From contig PMHC01000125.1 in NCBI GenBank assembly GCA_003156495.1, forward strand, positions 1 to 5,053: DNA of 5,053 bases, read 5' to 3'. Each line of letters opens with the position of its first letter. The first letter of the stretch is position 1. The notes under the pieces were generated by a model. That model saw nothing but the letters and a program-made list of their open reading frames with translations, ran no database searches and was not told the DNA's origin. This document shows positions 1 through 5,053 of the stretch, piece after piece. The DNA is from Acidobacteriaceae bacterium. GTDB taxonomy: Bacteria > Acidobacteriota > Terriglobia > Terriglobales > Acidobacteriaceae. The translations under genes and the position numbers were made by a program.

Positions 1-9
1 GAGGGACCG

Positions 10-201
10 GGGGCACCCTCGATAGTACAAGTCCGCACTTTCTTTACCCCATGTGAAAACGCGGCTAGAGCTCTTTCACAATAGGTGTATCGGCGCATCG
101 ATTGACTTGCACCCCACCCTAGCCGCAAAGAACGCGGCTAGAATGGGGCACCCATATTTCCATTGCAATTTCCGTTACACCAGCGGTGAAAAGGCGGCTA
201 G
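10..201. repeat. GCGGCTAG dispersed repeat cluster (gene-free left end)
   Basis: No gene is visible in the first 197 bases; the stretch is made of repeats. GCGGCTAG occurs at 61-68, 134-141 and 194-201, and its inverse CTAGCCGC at 119-126. The first two plus-strand copies are preceded by AAC and the third by AAAAG. GGGGCACCC also occurs twice, at 10-18 and 145-153, so the extreme left edge may be the tail of another unit. TGTGAAA (52-58) and TTTCACA (74-80) form an outer inverted pair around the first copy. Together these look like a family of dispersed palindromic intergenic elements (REP-like). The family identity is inference; the repetition itself is directly visible. Confidence 0.7.
112..148. 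repeat. Strong hairpin within the GCGGCTAG repeat; possible terminator for the DUF2911 gene
   Basis: CTAGCCGC (119-126) pairs perfectly with GCGGCTAG (134-141) around a 7-base loop (127-133). After a 2x2 internal mismatch the stem resumes, with CCCCA (112-116) pairing to TGGGG (144-148). It lies about 50 bases past the stop of the minus-strand DUF2911 gene, so it could end that transcript or protect its 3' end. Neither strand has a T-run after the stem, so a classical intrinsic terminator is not supported. Confidence 0.6.
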
Positions 202-764
202 CGCGCGCGGATGGGGACCGAGGCGCTGACGTTTTCCCAAGCCAGAGTCAATAGGCCTTGGCCTTGGCCGGTATCGGTGAGGGTGTACTTGAGCTCCTCG
301 ACCAGCGCAGGGGGTTTGGCCAGCAGCATTTTTACCTTGCCGAGGTTTTGGGTGGGATCGTAATCGAGGCCCCAGACGCCGGTTTTCTTGTTAACGATCA
401 GCAGCCACTGGGCGGGGTCGGAGAGATCGACATAGAGGGTGTAGAGACCCGCGGGCAGATGCAGATCGCCGATTTCGATCTCAGCGGAGGTTTCAAGCGT
501 GGTGGCGGCATTGGCGCCGGCGCGCCAGACGGGATAGTTTTTTTCATGGCCGACGAGGCCGTCTTTGGTGAAGATTTGACCCTGGCGGCCGCGCACGCGC
601 GGCGAGCTATAGGCAATGGTGATGGTTTTGCCTGCGATGGTTGCGGTCTCTTTGGCGGCCGGACTTTTGGGCGGACCGGGGGGCATACCGGGCAGTGGCT
701 CCGTCTGGGCGAACAAGGTTGCGGCGGCAAGCAGAAGGCCGGTACAAACGAAAAGAGGTTTCAT
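198..764 (-). CDS. Secreted DUF2911 family protein
   Basis: This encodes a 188-residue protein with an N-terminal signal peptide (residues 1-19, hydrophobic core LLLAAATLFA, likely cleavage before Gln20), then a proline-rich linker (about 22-36) and one DUF2911 domain (about 38-185). The family signature is clear: SSPRVRGRQGQIF near residues 53-65, VWRAGANAATTLETS near 79-93, then GDLHLPAGLYTLYV and a W-containing strand pair. The function of DUF2911 is unknown; members are exported beta-rich proteins common in Acidobacteriota and Bacteroidota. The start at 764 is preferred to an in-frame ATG at 836 because it begins the signal peptide directly and has a GGAGGAG ribosome site upstream. It is divergent from the peptidase gene across a 189-bp gap. 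The TAG stop sits inside a GCGGCTAG repeat copy. No lipobox cysteine is placed correctly for a lipoprotein. Confidence 0.88.
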   Translation of the reverse strand: MKPLFVCTGLLLAAATLFAQTEPLPGMPPGPPKSPAAKETATIAGKTITIAYSSPRVRGRQGQIFTKDGLVGHEKNYPVWRAGANAATTLETSAEIEIGDLHLPAGLYTLYVDLSDPAQWLLIVNKKTGVWGLDYDPTQNLGKVKMLLAKPPALVEELKYTLTDTGQGQGLLTLAWENVSASVPIRAR

Positions 765-775
765 GGCGAGCAATT

Positions 776-782
776 CTCCTCC
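776..782 (-). promoter_or_regulatory. Ribosome binding site that decides the DUF2911 start
   Basis: Read on the minus strand this is GGAGGAG, ending 11 bases before the ATG at 764. The spacing is slightly long but the match to the anti-Shine-Dalgarno sequence is excellent. It supports the start at 764 over the upstream in-frame ATG at 836, which would put 24 charged, non-signal residues before the signal peptide. Confidence 0.75.
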
Positions 783-865
783 AGCCAGAGCGCGGTACAT
801 GTAAGCGCGGCTCCGGCGCAATGATTGTCGCACCATCCGATGGCTTTGCGATAGCGCGTGGGCGT

Positions 866-887
866 CTCAAAAACGAGCGCTCAAAAA
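866..887. repeat. Short direct repeat CTCAAAAA in the divergent promoter region
   Basis: CTCAAAAA occurs at 866-873 and again at 880-887, a 14-base period, with the palindrome GAGCGCTC (875-882) overlapping the second copy. The A-tracts lie just upstream of the larger palindrome at 897-910. They could be regulator half-sites or an A-tract upstream element, but eight-base repeats also arise by chance. Confidence 0.3.
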
Positions 888-890
888 TCG

Positions 891-927
891 ATTGAATCCA
901 CTATAGTGGACGCATAAGCCATTCAAT
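891..927. promoter_or_regulatory. Candidate operator: nested palindrome upstream of the peptidase gene
   Basis: TCCACTATAGTGGA (897-910) is a perfect 14-base palindrome. It lies within a wider inverted pair, ATTGAAT (891-897) and ATTCAAT (921-927). The centre holds TATAGT (902-907), which resembles a -10 box for the plus-strand gene whose ATG is at 954, but no convincing -35 box was found about 17 bases upstream. A palindrome over a core promoter between two divergent genes is the usual arrangement for a dimeric repressor site. No regulator gene is in the window, so the binding protein is unknown. Confidence 0.5.
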
Positions 928-953
928 TCAGTTTCAATCAAAAGAGGCTCCCC

Positions 954-3377
954 ATGCGATTTCGGAGATGTGCATTGATGTGCGCCATAGCTGGCGCTTT
1001 TGCAGGCGGCCTGGCTACGCTGCCGGCGCAGCGGGCGGCCAACGCGAATGCGTACTACCAACAACTGCGCGGGCTGCTGCCGGGCGGCGAAGTGATTACG
1101 GTAAAGGATCTCGTCATCAAGCGCGATGCCGCGGTTTTTACTTTTCATAGCGGCAGCTTCGCTTTTTATGGCGAGATCAACGGCAAGATAACGGGCGCGG
1201 TTTTCCGGGGCGAGGGGCACCTGCACATTACGCCGCCGACGAAAGAGGAGCGGCATAACCTCTCGATCCAGATGCACACCGAGGAGTTCAACGAAGAGTT
1301 TGACCATGCGGTGCTGCGCTTTACCGATGGAACGGCGGCCGAGCTGCATAAAGCCTCGGCGGGCGCCGGGCAGCCGGACAACGGCTTCGCCAAGGCGGGG
1401 CAGAATTTGCAGGAGTTCGCGCGCAAACAGTTGCACGACAATATCGATTTGCGGCTGCTGCAGGATGTAGCCAGTCCCGCGCCGGGCGGATATTTTCTGG
1501 CGGCGATCCACGGCAAAGAGCATTCGCATCTGTTCTTTAATTACGATCCGAATGGCGTGAGCGATCTGGCGCCGGAAGAGGTTGCGCTGCTGAACTGGAG
1601 CGATTGGGGGCCGAGCTTTCCGCTGGCTTTTCATCGCGCGGCCGAGTACGCGGGCGGCAGCATTCCCAACGGCAACGAGCATAACGCCAGCTATACGATT
1701 CTGCACGAGGGCCTCGACGTAACCATTGAACGGAGCGGCTTTTTGACGAGCGTGGCGACGGTTGAGCTACGCGCCGATCAGGATGGAGTGACGGTGGTTC
1801 CGCTGAACCTTTATCCGACGCTGCGGGTCAGCCAGGTGGAGTCGGGCAAAGGCGAAGCGCTGAACTGGATTCAAGAGAATAAGGACGACGATCCCGACTT
1901 TGGGGTGGTGCTGGCCAAGCCGCTGAACAAGGGCGAAACGGCGACGCTCAAAATCACCTATGGCGGCAAAGATGTGGTGCAGAACACGGGCAACGGGAAT
2001 TACTATCCCGTGGCGCGCGAGAACTGGTACCCGAGCTCGCCCGAGGGACTGGGCAACTACGCCACCTACCAGATGACCTTTCACACGCCGAAGCTTCTGC
2101 AACTGATCGCGACCGGAACCAAGGTGAACGAATACTCTGACGGCAAAATGACGACCACGGAGTGGAAGACGGAAACGCCGCTGCCGGTGGTGGGATTCAG
2201 CCTGGGGGACTTCAAGACCAAGGAGACCAAGATCGGCACGCCGCTGGGCGGAGAGTTGACGATCGACGCGTATGCCAACACCCAGCCGCCGTCGTTTATG
2301 GAGGCGGTGGCGCAACAAGTAGACAACAGCGGAGAAGGCAGCGTGGGCTCGCTTTCGACCCTGCCGATGCTGGCCAGCGAATTGAGCCAGGGCGAGATGG
2401 CGGTAAAGATTTACACCAATTATTTTGGCGCGCTGCCCTTTCCGCATATCGCGCTGACGCAGCAGTCGGCGTGCAACTACGGGCAGAGCTGGCCGATGAT
2501 GGTTTATCTGCCGGTCTGCGGATTTCTCGACCAGACACAACAGCACACGCTCGGCCTGCGCAGCGAAGACATGTACTGGAAGATCGTGACGCCGCACGAG
2601 GTGGCGCACCAGTGGTGGGGGCAGACGGTGGGCTTCCGCAGCTACCGCGACCAGTGGATGAGCGAGGGCTTCGCGAATACATCGGCCTCGATTTATTTGC
2701 AGCTCACGCGGCCCAAGCCCAACGACTTTATCGATTTTTGGAAGCAGGAGCGGAAGGCGCTGACGGAGAAAAACCAGTTTGGCTTCCGGCCGATTGACGT
2801 GGGTCCGGTAACGATGGGCTCGCGGCTCAGCACACCCAAGGCGGGCTGGGATATCTATCAGAACCTGGTCTATCCCAAGGGCGCGTATATTCTGCACATG
2901 ATCCGGATGATGATGTGGACGCCCAAGGAGGGCGACGCGCGCTTCAAGGCCACGATGCAGGATTTTGTGAACACCTATCGCCTGAAGCCGGCCACCACCG
3001 AGGACTTTAAGGCGATGGTGGAAAAGCACATGAGCCCGAGCATGGACCTGGAACGCAATCATACGATGGATTGGTTCTTCCGCGAATATGTGTACGGCAC
3101 CGATCTGCCGGCGTATCACTTTGAAGGCAACGCCACGCCCGAAGGCGAGGGGTGGAAGCTGCACTTCAAGCTGACGCAATCGAATGTAGGGCCGGAGTTC
3201 GCCAACGCGGTTCCGCTGTATCTGGAGCTGGCCGACGGCAAGGTAATGCGGCTGGGGCTGATCGCGATTCACGGGGCCACGACCTCCGAGCAGACGGTGA
3301 CGCTGCCCAAGCTGCCGGCGGCGATCAAGAAGGTGACGATCAATTATTACTACGACGTGCTGTGCACGGATAACTAG
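954..3377 (+). CDS. Secreted M1-family (gluzincin) metallopeptidase lacking GxMEN
   Basis: This encodes an 807-residue zinc metallopeptidase, predicted to be exported. Residues 1-25 are a signal peptide (basic RFRR start, hydrophobic core, likely cleavage after LPA). An N-terminal region of about 430 residues is mostly beta-rich and not recognisable in detail. The catalytic domain (about 470-660) holds HEVAH at 548-552 and then exactly 18 residues to Glu571 (SEGFAN), giving zinc ligands His548, His552 and Glu571 and general base Glu549. Tyr640 in VYPKGA matches the transition-state tyrosine of M1 enzymes. The C-terminal part (about 690-807) has DWFFREYVYGTDLPAY and a beta-sandwich-like end, as in other bacterial M1 proteins. 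The substrate-binding GxMEN motif is absent; the aligned stretch reads NYGQSWP (508-514), so strict aminopeptidase activity is uncertain. AAGAGG at 942-947 with a 6-base spacer supports the start. The gene is divergent from the DUF2911 gene. Confidence 0.9.
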   Translation: MRFRRCALMCAIAGAFAGGLATLPAQRAANANAYYQQLRGLLPGGEVITVKDLVIKRDAAVFTFHSGSFAFYGEINGKITGAVFRGEGHLHITPPTKEERHNLSIQMHTEEFNEEFDHAVLRFTDGTAAELHKASAGAGQPDNGFAKAGQNLQEFARKQLHDNIDLRLLQDVASPAPGGYFLAAIHGKEHSHLFFNYDPNGVSDLAPEEVALLNWSDWGPSFPLAFHRAAEYAGGSIPNGNEHNASYTILHEGLDVTIERSGFLTSVATVELRADQDGVTVVPLNLYPTLRVSQVESGKGEALNWIQENKDDDPDFGVVLAKPLNKGETATLKITYGGKDVVQNTGNGNYYPVARENWYPSSPEGLGNYATYQMTFHTPKLLQLIATGTKVNEYSDGKMTTTEWKTETPLPVVGFSLGDFKTKETKIGTPLGGELTIDAYANTQPPSFMEAVAQQVDNSGEGSVGSLSTLPMLASELSQGEMAVKIYTNYFGALPFPHIALTQQSACNYGQSWPMMVYLPVCGFLDQTQQHTLGLRSEDMYWKIVTPHEVAHQWWGQTVGFRSYRDQWMSEGFANTSASIYLQLTRPKPNDFIDFWKQERKALTEKNQFGFRPIDVGPVTMGSRLSTPKAGWDIYQNLVYPKGAYILHMIRMMMWTPKEGDARFKATMQDFVNTYRLKPATTEDFKAMVEKHMSPSMDLERNHTMDWFFREYVYGTDLPAYHFEGNATPEGEGWKLHFKLTQSNVGPEFANAVPLYLELADGKVMRLGLIAIHGATTSEQTVTLPKLPAAIKKVTINYYYDVLCTDN

Positions 3378-3404
3378 GAAACAGGGAACAGGGAACAGGG
3401 AACA
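3377..3404 (+). repeat. GGGAACA heptamer tandem repeat at the peptidase stop codon
   Basis: Three perfect copies of GGGAACA (3384-3390, 3391-3397, 3398-3404) follow one imperfect copy, GGAAACA (3377-3383), whose first base is the last base of the peptidase stop codon. The inverse CTGTTCCCT occurs at 3443-3451 and can pair with AGGGAACAG at 3397-3405, or with either upstream copy, so alternative hairpins with loops of 37 bases or more are possible. No T-run follows, so it is a poor intrinsic terminator. The rest of the gap to the next gene (3452-3616) shows no supported gene or RNA. Confidence 0.85.
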
Positions 3405-3616
3405 GGAGTAGATGATAGCTATGCGGTCGCTACTTCCATTCTCTGTTCCCTCTCCGCTTTCGAATCGTGCACATGCCGTTTCTCCCATACTGAAGCCGAT
3501 GAGTACGCCACTCGATCACCCGCTCGCGTTGGACAGCGCACCAACAGGGTTTTAGTGGTATTTATTGTCTAGGGACGGAAGCGACGCCAGAGTGTGGATT
3601 GAAAGGTGCAAACAGC

Positions 3617-3826
3617 ATGAAAGAAATTATCTTCGAGGTCGTACAAGAGGCTGACGGTGGCTTCACCGCAGAAGCTCTAGGCGAAAGCATCTTCACCGAG
3701 GCCGACAGTTGGGATGAGCTGAGGACCAATCTCCGGGAAGCGGTGCAAGCGTTCTACTTTGACTCCGTTCCGCCCACCTCGATCCGTATGCGCCTGGTGC
3801 GCGACGAAGTGCTAGCCGTCGCATGA
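3617..3826 (+). CDS. hicB: HicB-like antitoxin
   Basis: This encodes a 69-residue protein of the short HicB-like type, whose usual role is to bind and neutralise a HicA mRNA-cleaving toxin in the cytoplasm. The N-terminus MKEIIFEV, then a GGFTAEALG strand-turn (about 14-22), SIFTEADSWDELRTNLREAVQAFYFD helix (about 24-49) and the closing RMRLVRDEVLA strand match the partly degenerate RNase-H-like HicB fold. It lacks a C-terminal DNA-binding domain, so self-repression of the operon would need other means. Close relatives are often mislabelled as 2-oxoisovalerate dehydrogenase subunits in databases. The ATG at 3617 is chosen over an upstream TTG at 3599 because the conserved family start begins there and AAAGG (3602-3606) lies 10 bases before it. 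Its last bases overlap the hicA start as ATGA. The reading frame is intact. Confidence 0.8.
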   Translation: MKEIIFEVVQEADGGFTAEALGESIFTEADSWDELRTNLREAVQAFYFDSVPPTSIRMRLVRDEVLAVA

Positions 3827-4061
3827 AGCTGCCGCGCGATCTAAGCGGTGCAGAGCTGGCGAAACACCTCTGCAAGCGCTGGGGATACAGCAGGTTCATC
3901 AGGTCGGAAGCCACGTCATTCTGCAAACGCAACAGCCCACACCCCATCGAATTGCCGTCCCGGCGCACACAGCCCTGCGGATTGGGACTCTGAATGCGAT
4001 TCTCGCCGCCGTGGCCGCGCACAAAAGCGCAACCAGAGAAGAAATTCTCAAAGACATCTGA
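3823..4061 (+). pseudogene. hicA: HicA-type mRNA interferase toxin, frameshifted
   Basis: HicA toxins are small double-stranded-RNA-binding-fold ribonucleases that cleave mRNA. The gene starts on an ATGA overlap with hicB. The first 22 codons read MKLPRDLSGAELAKHLCKRW then GY, the classic HicA N-terminus. The family core GSH and everything after it lie in another frame: from 3888 onward that frame reads QQVHQVGSHVILQ, then a HRIAVPAH strand, RIGTLNAILAAV helix and REEILKDI end, stopping at 4059-4061. Joining the two parts gives about 79 residues, a normal HicA length, with the catalytic histidine of GSH present. A single missing base after TAC (3886-3888) explains the break. Read as it stands, the product would be 56 residues, ending at 3991-3993, without the active-site histidine. 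No slippery heptamer is seen at the junction, so loss of function or a sequencing error is likelier than programmed frameshifting. Confidence 0.8.
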
Positions 4062-4114
4062 ATACGATTCTGAAAGTTCGCGTTTGATCTTAACGCAAAT
4101 CTTCTGATGGTATA

Positions 4115-4315
4115 GAGGGAAAAATCTTCCCTCCGGGGCTAAACAGGCTGCGGAAAAACTCTGGATTTTGGGCCCGTGGGAGAAATACGTCCCTCGGGGC
4201 CTAAAGGCCGCATTGATTTGATTGAGCTTACGGCACGGCTGAAGCCATGCCCTGACACTTCTTGCTGCTCCGAAAGTGTTTTTCAGCTCGCCGCGGCGGG
4301 CTGAAGTTGTGCCCT
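4115..4315. repeat. Composite hairpin-repeat block between convergent genes
   Basis: The 264 bases between hicA (ends 4061) and the oxidoreductase gene (ends 4326) hold no gene but at least two degenerate repeat types. Type A is a GGGARAAAT, then TCCCTC, then GGGG and CTAAA block, at 4117-4143 and 4178-4205. The first copy folds as GAGGGAA (4115-4121) with TTCCCTC (4127-4133). The second ends in GGCCTAAAGGCC (4198-4209). Type B is GGCTGAAG, three variable bases, TGCCCT, at 4237-4253 and 4299-4315 (14 of 17 identical). The first B copy sits in a hairpin, GGCA/TGCC plus GGC/GCC around TGAA (4232-4251). These may serve as a bidirectional transcription end, although clear T-runs are lacking. The style resembles intergenic repeats of Acidobacteriota, which is inference. 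Confidence 0.65.
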
Positions 4316-4325
4316 TTTATGGCAT

Positions 4326-5053
4326 TCAATCTCCGACTTTGGCGAGAGCCGAAGCATTCAGCCGCTCAGAGAGCAGTTGGTCGGCGTGGGCGAGGAAGTC
4401 GGTTAGCGGCAGCTTGCCGGAATCGACGTCGGCTAAGAGCGCGCGCTGGGCCTGGTACTCGCGATTGACGATGCCGGCTTTGGATTGCAACATGCGCCAG
4501 GCCTTGCGGCGCTCGACGCAGAAGAGAACCATCTGACGCGAGAGCGCATAGTGGGTGGTTTTGCCGGCGGCATCGACGGTCGAGATAGCGACGCCGAAGT
4601 CGGGAATGTAGGCGCGGTGAGCGGGGTCGAGATAGCGGCGGTAGACCACGTCCTGCTGCGTGATGCGGACGAGCATGTTATCGAGGGAAACGAGCTTGGC
4701 GGCATCTTCGGGCTTGATTTTTTTCAAGTGATTGCGGAAGCGCGCTTCAGTGGTGGCCCAATGAGCGACGGTGTAGCGACCGGCTCCGGCGTTTTTCCCG
4801 GTGGGTAGATACCAGTCGAGATCGAGCGAGGGATTGCCCTTGAGATCGAGGGCCTCCTGATAACTTTCGCCGGCGCGCGGATCGAAGACGAACTCGGGGG
4901 TGCCGCGCGAGTCGCGGGCGCGCTGGGCCTGGATGAGAGCCATGTCGTCGGGGACGCCGTGCTCGGGCTGGCAGGTGGTGAAGGCCTGCAGGAACATGAC
5001 GCCGCGGTATTCGAGGCCGTCGAGAATGGCTCGATAGAGCTTGGGCGCGTTGG
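4326..5053 (-). CDS. Pyruvate:ferredoxin oxidoreductase-like 2-oxoacid oxidoreductase, C-terminal part
   Basis: The reading frame enters from the right edge and runs to a TGA at 4328-4326, giving 241 visible residues; the start lies beyond 5053. The first part matches the end of the thiamine-diphosphate-binding beta region of pyruvate:ferredoxin oxidoreductases: YRAILDGLEYRGVMFLQAF, TTCQPEHGV (Cys codon at 4973-4971), a QAQRARDSRGTPEFVFDPR segment in place of the family's Q-A-DSG-WPL-R-DPR pattern, then NPSLDLDW and TEARFRNHLKKIKPEDAAKL, the usual end of these enzymes. Such enzymes oxidise 2-oxoacids with coenzyme A and reduce ferredoxin or flavodoxin in the cytoplasm. A further 121 residues (4691-4329) follow, including QQDVVYRRYLDPAHRAYIPDF and SRQMVLFCVERRKAWRML, with no domain I recognise. 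The ATG at 4997 is internal, not the start. Substrate preference cannot be told from this fragment. It converges on hicBA across the repeat block. Confidence 0.72.
   Translation of the reverse strand, partial: NAPKLYRAILDGLEYRGVMFLQAFTTCQPEHGVPDDMALIQAQRARDSRGTPEFVFDPRAGESYQEALDLKGNPSLDLDWYLPTGKNAGAGRYTVAHWATTEARFRNHLKKIKPEDAAKLVSLDNMLVRITQQDVVYRRYLDPAHRAYIPDFGVAISTVDAAGKTTHYALSRQMVLFCVERRKAWRMLQSKAGIVNREYQAQRALLADVDSGKLPLTDFLAHADQLLSERLNASALAKVGD

Noticed and set aside
52..201. CRISPR array
   Set aside because: The repeat core is only eight bases with irregular spacing and mixed orientation, and no cas gene is in the window.
258..824. Plus-strand open frame opposite the DUF2911 gene
   Set aside because: It is glycine-rich and domain-free, and lies antisense to a gene with a clear family signature, signal peptide and ribosome site.
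765..836. Upstream in-frame ATG at 836 for the DUF2911 gene
   Set aside because: It would add 24 charged residues before a clear signal peptide, and the strong GGAGGAG site points to the ATG at 764.
1767..3488. Long minus-strand open frame opposite the peptidase gene
   Set aside because: It is an antisense shadow of a GC-rich gene: the protein is arginine- and histidine-rich without a recognisable domain, and the plus strand encodes a clear peptidase.
3412..3555. Small open frame of 47 codons between the heptamer repeats and hicB
   Set aside because: It has no convincing ribosome site, runs through the inverted heptamer copy, has low-complexity composition and matches no family I recognise.
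3529..3568. Promoter for hicBA with TTGGAC (3529-3534) as the -35 box
   Set aside because: Candidate -10 boxes such as TTTAGT (3551-3556) or TATTGT (3563-3568) are weak or wrongly spaced, so no promoter is called.
3848..4087. Plus-strand open frame overlapping hicA in the third frame
   Set aside because: Its product is low-complexity and arginine/serine-rich. The HicA motifs lie in the other two frames.
4262..4536. Plus-strand open frames opposite the end of the oxidoreductase gene
   Set aside because: They start within the intergenic repeats, have no recognisable domain and are antisense to a conserved coding frame.

Overview
The window looks like chromosomal DNA of a GC-rich soil-type bacterium. 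Acidobacteriota (Terriglobia-like) is the most likely source. The grounds are the mix of gene families (a secreted DUF2911 protein, a secreted M1-like metallopeptidase with a QSW motif instead of GxMEN, and a long 2-oxoacid:ferredoxin oxidoreductase) and the style of the intergenic repeats: GCGGCTAG hairpins, GGGAACA heptamers, and CTAAA/CTGAAG hairpin blocks. This assignment is inferred from general familiarity with such genomes; no database search was run.

Layout. Positions 1-197 hold no gene but several copies of a GCGGCTAG repeat, one in a strong hairpin. A secreted DUF2911 protein is encoded on the minus strand (764 down to 198), and its stop codon lies inside a repeat copy. A 189-bp divergent promoter region (765-953) carries a perfect 14-bp palindrome nested inside a wider inverted repeat. 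An 807-residue secreted M1-family (gluzincin) metallopeptidase follows on the plus strand (954-3377). Its stop codon runs straight into a GGGAACA heptamer tandem repeat.

After a roughly 240-bp non-coding gap comes a small hicBA-type toxin-antitoxin pair on the plus strand. The HicB-like antitoxin (3617-3826) is intact. The HicA toxin (3823-4061) starts on an ATGA overlap but is split by an apparent one-base deletion near 3888. Positions 4062-4325 form a gene-free block of degenerate hairpin repeats between convergent genes. The right end (4326-5053, minus) is the C-terminal part of a pyruvate:ferredoxin-oxidoreductase-like enzyme with an unusually long C-terminal tail; its N-terminus lies outside the window.

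The genes do not form one pathway. The divergent DUF2911/peptidase pair may share a control region and both products are exported. The hicBA pair is an independent accessory module, and the oxidoreductase belongs to central or anaerobic 2-oxoacid metabolism. The points most worth a second look are the peptidase lacking GxMEN, the broken hicA beside an intact hicB, the palindrome in the divergent promoter region, the long tail on the oxidoreductase, and three different families of intergenic repeats. I did not find convincing evidence of a wholly new multi-gene system.
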